Notes: a model not told the origin generated them from the letters alone. DNA of 57,155 nt from an uncultured Acidimicrobiaceae bacterium (GCA_947259095.1 CAMYLA010000024.1:31149-88303), one strand, 5' to 3'. Shown: positions 35,661 to 44,500, counted from the first letter of the stretch. Numbers and translations are program-made.

Positions 35661-36398
35661 GTGGAAGACGTTCATTCGCTGCTCCGGTCCCACCGCTCGA
35701 TCCGAAAGTTCGTCGACCAGCCGCTCGGCGACGACATGGTGGCCGACATCGTCCGCAGCGGCCTGTCGGCGGCGACGTCGAGCAATCTCCAGGCGACGAC
35801 GGTGATCCGGGTCCGCGACCCGGACAAGCGCCGCAGGATCTCCGAGGTTGCCGGTGGCCAGCAGCAGATCCTCACCGCCGGTGCGTTCATGGTGTGGTGC
35901 GCCGATCTGGCCAGAACCGGGAAGGCCTGCGAGATGGCCGGGGGGACGATGACGTCCGGGATGACCGAGCAGTTCATCATCGCCACCGTCGACGTCGCCC
36001 TGGCGGCCCAGAACGCAGTGGTTGCGGCGGAGGCCCAGGGCTTCGGCATCTGCTACATCGGCGCCATCCGAAACGATCCGCAGACCGTGGCCGACCTGCT
36101 CGAGTTGCCCGATCACGTGTATCCGGTGTTCGGACTGTGCATCGGCGTGCCGGACCAGGACCCCGAGGTCAAGCCCCGGCTTCCGATCGACGTGGTGCTG
36201 AAGGACGACGTCTATCGGGACGACGGTGACGAGGAGCGAATCACCGCCTACGACGAGACCATGCGGGCCTACTACCGAACCAGGACCGGCGGGACCAAGG
36301 ACAGCTCCTGGACCGAGGAGATGGCGAGGCTGGTCGACGGCGAGCGGAGGCCCCATATGCGGGAGTTCCTGGCCAAACGGGGGTTCGAGCTGCGATGA
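35661..36398 (+). CDS. NfsA-type NADPH-dependent nitroreductase / flavin oxidoreductase
   Basis: A 245-residue FMN enzyme. It begins with HSLLRSHRSIRKF, has GLSAATSSNLQATTVIRV for FMN binding, then AAEAQGFGICYIGAIRN and VFGLCIGVP, all typical of the NfsA/FRP group. It would reduce flavins, quinones or nitro compounds with NADPH. GTG 35661 is chosen because it opens the conserved N-terminus; in-frame TTG 35625 is less likely. It overlaps the VOC gene by 4 bp. Confidence 0.9.
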   Translation: MEDVHSLLRSHRSIRKFVDQPLGDDMVADIVRSGLSAATSSNLQATTVIRVRDPDKRRRISEVAGGQQQILTAGAFMVWCADLARTGKACEMAGGTMTSGMTEQFIIATVDVALAAQNAVVAAEAQGFGICYIGAIRNDPQTVADLLELPDHVYPVFGLCIGVPDQDPEVKPRLPIDVVLKDDVYRDDGDEERITAYDETMRAYYRTRTGGTKDSSWTEEMARLVDGERRPHMREFLAKRGFELR

Positions 36399-37138
36399 CC
36401 GTTTCCTCGATGCGTCTCCGGCAGATCGCCCTCGTGGCGGCCGAACTGCGGCCGGTCGAGCAGGCCATCATCGACCGGCTCGGCCTCGAGGTCTGCTTCC
36501 GGGACCCGGGACTGGCTGCGTTCGGCCTCCGTCACGGCCTGTATCCCATCGGCGACCACATCCTGGAGGTGGTGGTCCCGAAGCAGCCGGGTACCACCGC
36601 CGGGCGATACCTGGACCGGCGGGGTGGCGACGGTGGCTACATGGTGCTGGTCCAGGTCGGCGACGTCGAGGCCGAGCGGCACCGGGTGCTCGATGCCGGA
36701 TTCCGGATCATCCACGACGGTGGTGCGACCCAACCTACGGTGGCGGCCGGCGAGCAGCCGGCCAGGATCCGGGGGATCCACCTCCACCCCAAGGACGTCG
36801 GCGGTGCCATCCTCTCCATCGATCAGGCCGACCCGCCTGGGAGTTGGGGCTGGGCCGGCTACGACTGGGAGTATCACCGCCGCGATGACGTGGTCACCGA
36901 TCTGGTGGCGGTGGAGCTCCAGGCCGACGACCCGGCCGACCTCGCCGATCGATGGGCCAAGGCCCTGGGCCGACCGGCCGACGGCGCCAGGATCGAGCTC
37001 GACGATGCGGTGATTCGATTCGTGGCCGCCACCGACGGACGAGGCGACGGCCTGGCCGCCGCCGATCTGGTGGCCGCGGAGCGATCCAGGGCCGGCGAGA
37101 CGATCGAGGTGTGCGGGACCCGGTTCAACCTGGTGTGA
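36395..37138 (+). CDS. VOC (glyoxalase/dioxygenase-like) family protein
   Basis: A 247-residue protein with two vicinal-oxygen-chelate modules. The first begins with LRQIALVAAELRPVEQAI and includes HGLYPIGDHILEVVVP; the second begins about residue 165 (DDVVTDLVAVELQADDP). HLHPKDVGGAILSID provides a metal-binding-type segment. It may be an isomerase, lyase or binding protein; the substrate is unknown. ATG overlaps the nitroreductase stop (ATGA), suggesting a joint detoxification role. Confidence 0.75.
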   Translation: MTVSSMRLRQIALVAAELRPVEQAIIDRLGLEVCFRDPGLAAFGLRHGLYPIGDHILEVVVPKQPGTTAGRYLDRRGGDGGYMVLVQVGDVEAERHRVLDAGFRIIHDGGATQPTVAAGEQPARIRGIHLHPKDVGGAILSIDQADPPGSWGWAGYDWEYHRRDDVVTDLVAVELQADDPADLADRWAKALGRPADGARIELDDAVIRFVAATDGRGDGLAAADLVAAERSRAGETIEVCGTRFNLV

Positions 37139-37164
37139 GCTGCCGCCACCGGCCATGACAGTGG

Positions 37165-37204
37165 CGCCGATGCCGATGCCGATACCGATGCCGATACCGA
37201 TGCT
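37165..37204. repeat. Hexamer repeat GATGCC/GATACC
   Basis: About six tandem copies of a 6-bp unit (GATGCC alternating with GATACC, so a 12-bp higher-order period) fill the gap between the convergent VOC and AhpD-like genes and touch the latter's stop codon (CTA at 37203-37205). Confidence 0.7.
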
Positions 37205-38321
37205 AGGACGAGCTGTTGTCGAACAGCGCGTCGACGGTGGTGAACTCGGCGGCCGCAATCTCGTCGACTCTGGAGTTGGCGGCGCCACCGAGTTGGTCGA
37301 GGGCCAGTTCGTCGCGGAGCTGCGCACTCACCGCGGCCAGGCCGTCGTCGATGGGGATGCCGGTGCCGTCGGCCACCCTCACCAGGCCGGAGAAGGCGGT
37401 GACGGTGGCTGCGGCATGGGCGGTGCCGGCCGGCCCGATCCGATCCAGCAGCCGGTTGCGGAGCGGGTCGACCTCGTCGGTGGCCAGGACGACCGCCTCG
37501 GCGAAGTCGATCAGCAGCCCACCTTCGGCGATGCCGATGGCGGCATCGCCTCCCCGCTCGCCATGCTCGACGCCGGCCACCGTGGCCGACACATCGACGT
37601 CCAACCCGGCATCTTCGCTGCTCGCACGGAGCAGCGTGGTGTGGGCGGTCGTTCAATAGAAGCACTCGTTCATCGCCGCCACCCGCGATGCCACCAACTC
37701 CACCTGGGGCCGGGTCAACGGTGTCTGCCATTGCAGCGAGGAGAATCCCGGCGCCGAATAGGTGGGGACCGAGACGCAGCGGAACAGCTTGTTGGCCTCG
37801 GGAACGAGACTCAGCGCCCGGGCGACGTTGGCCGCCGGGAACGGGTCGAGGGCCACGACGTGGGCGCCGATGTCGCCGAGGCCGTCGGGCCGCAGCCTGC
37901 TCGGCTCACCCTCGCCGGCGCGGGGGAGCGGCGTCCGGGCCACACCGACCGCCTCGGCGAAGACGTCGACCATCACCACGGTGGCGACCACCGCGATCAG
38001 CTCCACATAGGCCCCGTCGCCGATGTCGGCGATGGCCTTCTCGGCCCAGGGTCGATCGATGCTGCCGGCGTCGAGGGTGATCCTGTCGACGATGGCAACC
38101 GCCCCGTCGCTCAGCCCGGCCTGGGACGGCGTGACCGTCCGCAGCCACGGTGGGGTGGCACGCAGCGAGAACAGCAGCCGGGCCCGCTCGGCGATGGCGA
38201 TCCGCTCCGCTGCCGTCCACCATGTTCCGGGCCGAGCCAGCATGTCCCAGGCGTCTCGATGGGATCGGGCGATCTCGTCGCCGACGGCAACCGGCGTGTC
38301 GTCATAGGTGAACAGGGTCAT
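37203..38321 (-). CDS. AhpD-like selenoprotein (C220-x-x-Sec223)
   Basis: The frame from ATG 38321 meets TGA at 37655-37653 and continues in phase to 37203. Reading the UGA as Sec gives 372 residues with AAMNEC-FY-U-TTAHTTLLR, the CxxC...H motif of AhpD / carboxymuconolactone-decarboxylase proteins with Sec in the second position (C220, U223, H227). Homology-like sequence extends across the UGA. A perfect 8-bp hairpin follows. AhpD proteins are thiol reductases or peroxidases; a Sec form should be a strong peroxidase or reductase. The gene stands alone between convergent neighbours. Confidence 0.88.
37616..37636 (-). promoter_or_regulatory. Candidate bacterial SECIS of the AhpD-like gene
   Basis: Minus-strand arms CGCTGCTC (37636-37629) and GAGCAGCG (37623-37616) are perfectly complementary over 8 bp and enclose loop CGTGC. 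The loop begins 24 nt after the UGA (37655-37653) and has G at position 2. These match bacterial SECIS rules. It is the best of the three hairpins. Confidence 0.75.
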
Positions 38322-38396
38322 GGCCGAAGCTTAGGCCGGGCCCGGACGCCGGGCCCAGCGTGACGTTCCGGGGCCGCCCCGGCAAACCGCAGCCTC

Positions 38397-38696
38397 TCAG
38401 TGGGACCGCACACAGGGCAGGATCGGGCCCCGGTCGAACGGCGCCGGGACCACGCCGAGCGGCCGGTAGACGGCGGGCGGGACCGAGATGTCTGCACCGC
38501 CGGACCCGGCCAGTACCGTGACCGAACGGGGTTCGAAACGATCGATGATCAACGAGGCGAGATGCCGACCGGCGTTCTCCATCATCTGGATCAGCTCGAT
38601 CCGCAGGTCCTCGATCATCACCCGATCGACCTCGATCATCTGCTGTTCGGTCAACCAGCCCAGTTCATCGGCGTTGACCGGCGGGTGGCGATCCAT
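38397..38696 (-). pseudogene. YjeF/NAD(P)HX epimerase with internal deletion
   Basis: The 99-residue frame starts like a YjeF_N epimerase (LTEQQMIEVDRVMIEDL, MMENAGRHLA, VTVLAGSG) and jumps at about residue 67 to the family's C-terminus (ADISVPPAVYRPLGV, FDRGPIL). The central 130-150 residues holding the rest of the NAD(P)HX site are gone, without frameshift. ATG 38696. It is divergent from the SDR gene at 38805. Activity is very unlikely. Confidence 0.78.
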
Positions 38697-38804
38697 CACC
38701 GACCGGACTGTACTGCGGCCCCGGACGAACCGCAGGCCCGGGCCGCGGGGTTCAGCGGCTCGGAAACTGTACAAGCCGGGCCGCCCGGTGCCAGGCTGAG
38801 ACCC

Positions 38805-39701
38805 TTGCCGGAACACCAGAGCAGGCACGCGGACCACGACCCCTATCACAGTCACAGCTTCGAGGAGCTGTGTGCCCTGCCGATCGCCTACCGGGACGGC
38901 CTGTTCGACGGCCAGGTCATCCTCATCACCGGCGGCGGAGGCGCCATCGGCACCGCCATGGCAACCCTGTTCGGCCGGCTCGGGGCCACCATCGTGGCCT
39001 GCGGCCGGAACCCGGCATCGCTCGACACCCTCGGCGACCGGCTGAGCTCCATCGGCGTCGAGGTGTTCACGAAACCGATGACCATTCGAGATCCCGACCA
39101 GGTGGCGGCGTTGATCGACGACACCTGGCAGCGCTACGGCAGGCTGGACCTTGCGATCAACAACGCCGGTGGCCAGTTCACCAGCCCCGCCATCGACATC
39201 TCCCCCAAGGGCTGGCATGCGGTGGTGGAGACAAACCTCTACGGCACCTGGTACGTGATGCAGGCTGCGGCCAGGCGTTGGCTGGACGAAGGCCGGCCCG
39301 GCAACATCATCAACATCTCGACCATCCAGGGCCGGGCCTCGGTCGGCATTCCCCACACCGCGGCGTCGCGGGCCGGTGGGGTGGCACTCACCAGATCGTT
39401 GGCGGTTGAATGGGCGCCGCATCGGATCCGGGTCAATTCGATCGCGGTCGGGGTCATCGCCAGTGAAGGGCTCAAGACCTACCCGCCCGAGGCCAGGGCC
39501 AGCTTCGGTCACAACCCGATGCGCCGACTTGGCGATGTCTGGGATGTGGCCCAGGGTGCGGCCTACCTGGCGGGCCCAACCGGTGACTTCGTGACCGGCA
39601 CCCACCTGGAGATCACCGGCGGGGAGCATGTCTGGGGCGAATACTGGCCGCTCGGCAAGCCGGAGTACTTCGAGCTCGACAATCCCGAGACCGCCGATTG
39701 A
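38805..39701 (+). CDS. SDR family oxidoreductase (first gene of UGSC operon)
   Basis: About 298 residues. VILITGGGGAIGTAMA binds the cofactor, NNAGGQFTSP is the NAG region, catalytic Ser lies in INISTIQG. The expected YxxxK reads H-T-A-A-S-R (ASRAGGVALT), so Tyr and Lys are replaced and a reductase of the dienoyl-CoA reductase type is more likely than a classical alcohol dehydrogenase. No ATG exists near the N-terminus; TTG 38805 is the best start. It leads the thiolase/DUF35/UGSC array (47-bp gap to the thiolase). Confidence 0.8.
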   Translation: MPEHQSRHADHDPYHSHSFEELCALPIAYRDGLFDGQVILITGGGGAIGTAMATLFGRLGATIVACGRNPASLDTLGDRLSSIGVEVFTKPMTIRDPDQVAALIDDTWQRYGRLDLAINNAGGQFTSPAIDISPKGWHAVVETNLYGTWYVMQAAARRWLDEGRPGNIINISTIQGRASVGIPHTAASRAGGVALTRSLAVEWAPHRIRVNSIAVGVIASEGLKTYPPEARASFGHNPMRRLGDVWDVAQGAAYLAGPTGDFVTGTHLEITGGEHVWGEYWPLGKPEYFELDNPETAD

Positions 39702-39748
39702 TCTCGGACCGAGCGGGCCGAGGTGGGGAGCGGACTGAAAGGAAGGCT

Positions 39749-40933
39749 ATGGAGCAGCGCACGATCAAGGGCCGGGTTGCCGTCGTCGGCATCGGCGAAA
39801 CCACATACTACAAACGGGGCCAGTCGCCCGATCCGGAGTTCAGACTGGTGTTGGCGGCCATCCGCAACGCCTGCGACGACGCCGGTCTCGACCCGAGAAC
39901 CATCGACGGGTTCACCTCCTACAGCAACGACCGGAACATGCCGGCCCGTCTGGCCAACGCCTTCGGGCTGCCGGAGCTGCGATATTCGGTGATGCAGTGG
40001 GGCTCCGGTGGTGGGGGTGCGGCGGCGGCGATCGGCAATGCGGCAGCGGCGGTCAACGCCGGCTACGCCGAGTGCGTCGTTGCCTACCGGGGTCTGGCCC
40101 AGGGCCAGTTCGGACGGTTCGGGGCCGGAGCGAAGGTCAACTCGGTGAGCGGGCCGGCGGCCTTCACCGTGCCATACGGGGTGATGTCGCCGGCCCAGAC
40201 CTACGCCATGAGAACCACCAGGCTCTTCCACGAGCACAACATCTCGCCCGACACCCTGAAGGCGGTGGCCATGGCCGCCTACCACCACGCCCAGAACAAC
40301 CCTCGAGCGGTGATGCACGGCCGGGTCCTCGACGCCGAGACCTACGACCAGGCCCGCTGGATCACCGAACCGTTCCGGCTGTACGACTGCTGCCTGGAGA
40401 ACGACGGCGCGGCGGCGGTCATCGTGATGTCGGCCGATCGGGCCCGGGACGTGACCGACACCCCGGTCTACCCGTTGTCGATCCAGCAGGGTGGTCCCCA
40501 TCGTTCGGGGGCCGGGGTCCACAATCAACCCGACTACGCCACGTCGAGTTTCAAGACCACCGCACCTCACCTCTACGCCCAGGCCGGGGTGGGACCACAG
40601 GACGTCGACGTCGTGCAGTCCTACGAGAACTTCACCGGGGCGGTGGTGATGAGCCTGATCGAGCACGGCCTGTGCAGCTACGAGAACGCAAACGAGGTGT
40701 TGACCTTCGAGAACCTCACCGCACCGGACGGCGACCTGCCGCTCAACACCAGCGGCGGCAACCTGGCCGAGTGCTACATGCACGGGTTGGGGCTGCAGAT
40801 CGAAGCCATCCGCCAGATCCGGGGCTCGTCGACCAATCAGGTTGCCGGGGCCAAGGTCGCCCTGGCCAACGCCGGACCGATGGTCGAAGTCGCCAGCACC
40901 GCGCTCTACGGCACCGAGGAGGCGCTCTCATGA
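39749..40933 (+). CDS. Thiolase-like acyltransferase
   Basis: A 394-residue thiolase-fold protein of the lipid-transfer/SCPx-like group. It begins VAVVGIGETTYYKRGQS, has GGGGAAAAIGNAAAAV in place of the usual reactive-Cys helix (no nucleophilic Cys there), and NTSGGNLAECYMHGL near the C-terminus. Such proteins pair with DUF35 Zn-ribbon partners, and here one follows with a 4-bp overlap. Substrate is probably an acyl- or steroid-CoA; retro-aldol chemistry is known for relatives. GAAAGGAAGG precedes ATG 39749. Confidence 0.88.
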   Translation: MEQRTIKGRVAVVGIGETTYYKRGQSPDPEFRLVLAAIRNACDDAGLDPRTIDGFTSYSNDRNMPARLANAFGLPELRYSVMQWGSGGGGAAAAIGNAAAAVNAGYAECVVAYRGLAQGQFGRFGAGAKVNSVSGPAAFTVPYGVMSPAQTYAMRTTRLFHEHNISPDTLKAVAMAAYHHAQNNPRAVMHGRVLDAETYDQARWITEPFRLYDCCLENDGAAAVIVMSADRARDVTDTPVYPLSIQQGGPHRSGAGVHNQPDYATSSFKTTAPHLYAQAGVGPQDVDVVQSYENFTGAVVMSLIEHGLCSYENANEVLTFENLTAPDGDLPLNTSGGNLAECYMHGLGLQIEAIRQIRGSSTNQVAGAKVALANAGPMVEVASTALYGTEEALS

Positions 40934-41409
40934 GCGACGTCACCAGCGATCGACCCGGCCCCTACCTGGCTCCGGGCCTGGCCGCCCCCCGCCCGGCCCG
41001 GGACGGGCTCGACGGACCGTACTGGTCCGGGGCCCGGGAACATGTGCTACGGGTGCAGCGCTGCGACGACTGCGGCACCTTCCAGTGGGGCCCGGAGTGG
41101 ATGTGCCACCACTGCATGAGCTTCGACGTCGGTTGGACCCAGGTCGAGCCCCGAGGCACGATCTACAGCTGGCAGCGGCCCCACCACCCGGTTCACCCGG
41201 CGCTGAACGACCAGGGCCCCTACCTCGTGGTCCTGGTCGAACTGCCCCACGCCGGCGGGATCCGCATGGTCGGCAACCTGTTGGGCGACCCGCTGCAGGA
41301 GGTGGTGATCGGAGCCGACGTCGATGCGGTGTTCGAGGACCACGACGATGCAGATCCACCGTTCACGCTGGTCCAGTGGCGGGTCGGGACCGGCGGGGTG
41401 GACCGATGA
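40930..41409 (+). CDS. Zn-ribbon / OB-fold DUF35 protein
   Basis: A 159-residue DUF35-type protein: the zinc ribbon is RCDDCGTFQWGPEWMCHHC (two C-x2-C pairs), followed by an OB-fold segment with YSWQRPHHPVHPAL and VVLVELPHAGGIRMVGNL. These proteins act as partner subunits of thiolase-like enzymes. ATG 40930 overlaps the thiolase stop and its own stop overlaps the UGSC start (both ATGA), so all three are translated in a chain. Confidence 0.92.
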   Translation: MSDVTSDRPGPYLAPGLAAPRPARDGLDGPYWSGAREHVLRVQRCDDCGTFQWGPEWMCHHCMSFDVGWTQVEPRGTIYSWQRPHHPVHPALNDQGPYLVVLVELPHAGGIRMVGNLLGDPLQEVVIGADVDAVFEDHDDADPPFTLVQWRVGTGGVDR

Positions 41410-43286
41410 CGGGAACCGCTTCGACCGAACCCCGCCCCGACGCCGGCCCGCAGGAGGTGGCCGCCGGTGATGGCCGGCCGACATACGAGGTGGTGTGGCC
41501 CAAGTCGGCGATGGGGATCCAGCCGCAGCGCTCGGCCCCTCGGCTCGATTCGTTTGACGGCAGCCGGATCGCCTTCCTCTGGGACTACGTCTTTCGTGGC
41601 GACGAGTTGTTCCCGGCCCTGGAGCGAGCGCTGCTCGACCGTTTCCACGGTGTGGAGATCGTGGGCTACCAGGAGTTCGGCAACACCCACGGCGCCGATG
41701 AGAAGGAGCGGATCGCCACCCTGCCGCAGTTCCTCCGGGACCGCCACATCGATGCGGTGGTCTCGGGGATGGGTTGTTGAGGTAGCTGCACGCCCGCCGT
41801 GATGCGGGCATCCATCGCAGCCGAGATCGCAGGGTTCCCATCGGTGTCGATCGTCTGTCCTGGGTTCGAGGGTCAGGCCGTGGCCACCGCCAGAGGTCAC
41901 GGCCTCGACGATCCGGCGTTGGCGCTGACCACCGGTCACGTCGATGCCCAGTCCACCGAGCGGATGCTCGGCGACTTCCTCGACGACACGGTGGGGCAGA
42001 TCGTCGCCGCCCTGACCGGGTCCGGACGATCGGGGGCCACGGCCCCGGCCCCGGCCGACGAGGCCCTCGCCCCGGTCGGTGCCGGGGTCGACGGGGATGT
42101 GGCCCCGGTCGGTGCCGGTGTCGGTGCGGTGGCCGAACCGTCGGCGCTCGATGTGGTCGCGGTGGGCACGATCGACGAGATCAACCGCCGGTTCGTCGAG
42201 CGTGGCTGGTCGGACGGCTCCCCGATCATCCCCCCCACCAGGGACCGGGTCGAGGCCTTCATCGGCCCATCGGGCCACGATCCATGGAAGCGGCTGGGCG
42301 TGGCGGCGTCGTCGGGCCGGGACATGACCATCTGGTCGATCGCCGTCAACGGGGTGATGGCCGGGTGCCGGCCGGAGGACCTGCCGGTGCTGATCGCCGC
42401 CGCCGAGGTGCTGGCCGACCCCCGCTACGGCATGGAGCACTCCGGCAACACCACCGGGGCAGACGCGCTGATGATCGTCAACGGTCCGGTGGTTGACGAA
42501 CTCGGATTCAACCACGGCCCTGGCGCACTGCGGGACGGCGCCCCGGTCAACACCAGCATCGGTCGCTGGCTCCGACTCTACCTCCGCAACGTCGGCGGCT
42601 TCACCGCAGACGAGCACGACAAGGCCACGTTCGGCAACACGTTCCGGGTGGTGCTGGCCGAGGACGAGGCGGCGCTGGCCGACGTCGGCTGGGCACCGCT
42701 CAGCGCGGAGTTCGGCTTCTCCCGAGGCGACGACGTGTTGACCATGGTCCGCCTCAATTCGGGGGCCATCATCGGTAGCGTCTTCGGCGCCGACCCGGAG
42801 CAGATCGTGCCGTATCTGGCAGACGGCGTGGCCGGGATCGGCGGCTGGGACCTGACCCACAACCACGGCCTCGGCCATCACCAGTTCCGGCCGCTGCTCG
42901 TCCTGTCGCCGATCCTGGCCCGGACCTTCGCCGCCGCCGGCTGGTCGAAATCCGAGGTCCGCCGGGCCCTGTTCGAGCAGGCCAGGATTCCGGCTCGACG
43001 CTACGAGAAGCTGATCGGCGAGTGGAGCAACCTCAGTGCCGGTCGGCCCCGGTTGGTCGACCTGGTGGCCGACGGGCACCTCCCGGTGGTCTTCGCCGTC
43101 GACGACGACCCCGATCGTCCGGTCCCGGTGGTGGTCGATCCGGGCCACATCATGATCGCCGTGGCCGGGGACCCCAACCGGACAAACGCCTTTGTGTTCA
43201 GCAACGACGGGCCTCACGGCGACTACACGGCCAAGGCCATCGACCGGCGGCCAGCCGACGATCTGGTCTGTCGGATCGAGCCCTGA
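41406..43286 (+). CDS. UGSC-family selenoprotein with large C-terminal domain
   Basis: ATG 41406 overlaps the DUF35 stop. TGA at 41778-41780 interrupts a continuous frame to 43286. Read as Sec it gives 626 residues with M-G-C124-U125-G-S-C128, the exact signature that names the UGSC (seleno)protein family. The N-terminal 125 residues (FDGSRIAFLWDYVFRGDEL, NTHGADEKERIATLP) and residues 126-205 fit the family on both sides of Sec. A Gly/Ala/Pro linker (about 205-245) leads to a 380-residue domain opening GWSDGSPIIPPTRDRVEAF, with VNGVMAGCRPEDLPV and HNHGLGHHQFRP. Function is unknown; the operon suggests acyl-CoA-linked selenol redox chemistry. Confidence 0.9.
41792..41809 (+). promoter_or_regulatory. 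Candidate bacterial SECIS of the UGSC gene
   Basis: Arms GCCCGC (41792-41797) and GCGGGC (41804-41809) pair perfectly around loop CGTGAT. The loop begins 17 nt after the UGA (41778-41780), the same distance as in the GrdB-like gene, with G at loop position 2. Confidence 0.7.
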
Positions 43287-43354
43287 GTCGAGCCCGCTGG
43301 GCCCGTCGCCAGGCGGTCGTTGACGGCCGGGGCGGCTGGTCGGTCCTGGCCGGG

Positions 43355-44500
43355 GTGTGGGCGGTCTATGCCGCCTTCGGACTGCTGGTGGCCAGCACCG
43401 GCGCGCTGGTACCGCTGATCCAGCCCGATCTGGGGTTGACCGACGGTGAGATGGGTCTCGTGCTCGGTGCCTGGCAACTGTTCTTCATCGGCTCGTCGAT
43501 CCCGGCCGGGCGGATCATCGACCGGTTCGGGATTCGTCGGGCCCTGCTCGGTTCGATGGTGGTCATGTTGGCATCGGGCCTCGGGCGGGCCGTTGCCCAG
43601 GACTTCCTGAGCCTGTTCGCCGCGGTCGCCCTGTTCGGGGTCGGGGCGCCGATCGTCTCGACCGGGGCGCCGAAGGTGGCGGCCAGCCTGTTCGACGGGT
43701 CCCGCCGCCGGACCGCCGTTGCGGTGTACAGCACCGCCCCCGGCATCGGTGGCGTGCTCGGCCTGGCGTTGCCGACGAACGTGATCGGGCCCCTGGTCGG
43801 CCAGAACTGGCGGTGGGTGATGGTGGTGGTCACCGCCCTGGCCGCGGTGGGTCTTGTGATGTGGGCCGTGGTTTCCCGGGGGCTCGATTCTGTGCTGGTG
43901 CCCGGTGGCGGCCCCGGCCTGTCGGAGTACCGGGCCATCGCCGGAACGCCGGTGGTGCGATTCGTCCTGGCCCTGTCGATCATCAACTTCTTCACGGTCC
44001 ACGGCGTCGGCCAGTGGATCGTGGCCATACTCACCGACGCCGGCTGGACCAGCCAGCAGGCCGGGCTCTGGGCCGCCTTCGGCACCGCCGGCGGTCTGGT
44101 CGCCAGCTTCGCACTGCCTCGGGCCGCCACACCTCGGCTGCGGCCCTACCTGATGGTGACCTCGCTGGTCCTCGGCGCCGCATCGCTGTTCTTCCTCCAG
44201 TCCACCGAGGTGGTGGTGCTCGTCCCGGCGGTGCTGGTGGCGATGATGACCCGCTCGGCCCTGATGCCGCTCTTCTCGTTGACGTTGATGGATCACCCCG
44301 ACGTCGGCCCGGAGAGGATCGCCGCCGCCACCGGGTTGTTCTTCACCATGGCCCAGATCGGTGGGGTCGCCGGTCCTGCGGCCACCGGGTTCCTGTCGGA
44401 TCGAACCGGTGGTTTCACCGTGCCGCTGCTGATTCACAGCCTGTTGATGTTGGGGATCGCATCGGTGATCGGCTTCGGCTATCGACGGGCCCTGGCATGA
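43355..44500 (+). CDS. MFS transporter
   Basis: About 381 residues and 12 membrane helices. The helix 2-3 loop GRIIDRFGIRRALLGS is the MFS signature. It resembles nitrate/oxalate or CynX-like MFS members. It follows the UGSC gene; the coding frame is open from before the UGSC stop, but no ATG is present. GTG 43355 starts just before the first helix; a CTG at 43283 is unlikely. It probably imports the substrate of the SDR/thiolase/UGSC array (inference from order). Confidence 0.82.
   Translation: MWAVYAAFGLLVASTGALVPLIQPDLGLTDGEMGLVLGAWQLFFIGSSIPAGRIIDRFGIRRALLGSMVVMLASGLGRAVAQDFLSLFAAVALFGVGAPIVSTGAPKVAASLFDGSRRRTAVAVYSTAPGIGGVLGLALPTNVIGPLVGQNWRWVMVVVTALAAVGLVMWAVVSRGLDSVLVPGGGPGLSEYRAIAGTPVVRFVLALSIINFFTVHGVGQWIVAILTDAGWTSQQAGLWAAFGTAGGLVASFALPRAATPRLRPYLMVTSLVLGAASLFFLQSTEVVVLVPAVLVAMMTRSALMPLFSLTLMDHPDVGPERIAAATGLFFTMAQIGGVAGPAATGFLSDRTGGFTVPLLIHSLLMLGIASVIGFGYRRALA

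Noticed and set aside
37203..37604. Independent 133-residue gene on the minus strand.
   Set aside because: It is in phase with the upstream AhpD-like frame, has no start signal at 37604, and the sequence between it and the UGA is the conserved TTAHTTLLR segment.
41799..43286. Separate gene starting at ATG 41799 or 41802 downstream of the UGA.
   Set aside because: It would lack a ribosome-binding site and would cut the UGSC motif and the continuous family homology; the frame is in phase with the upstream part.
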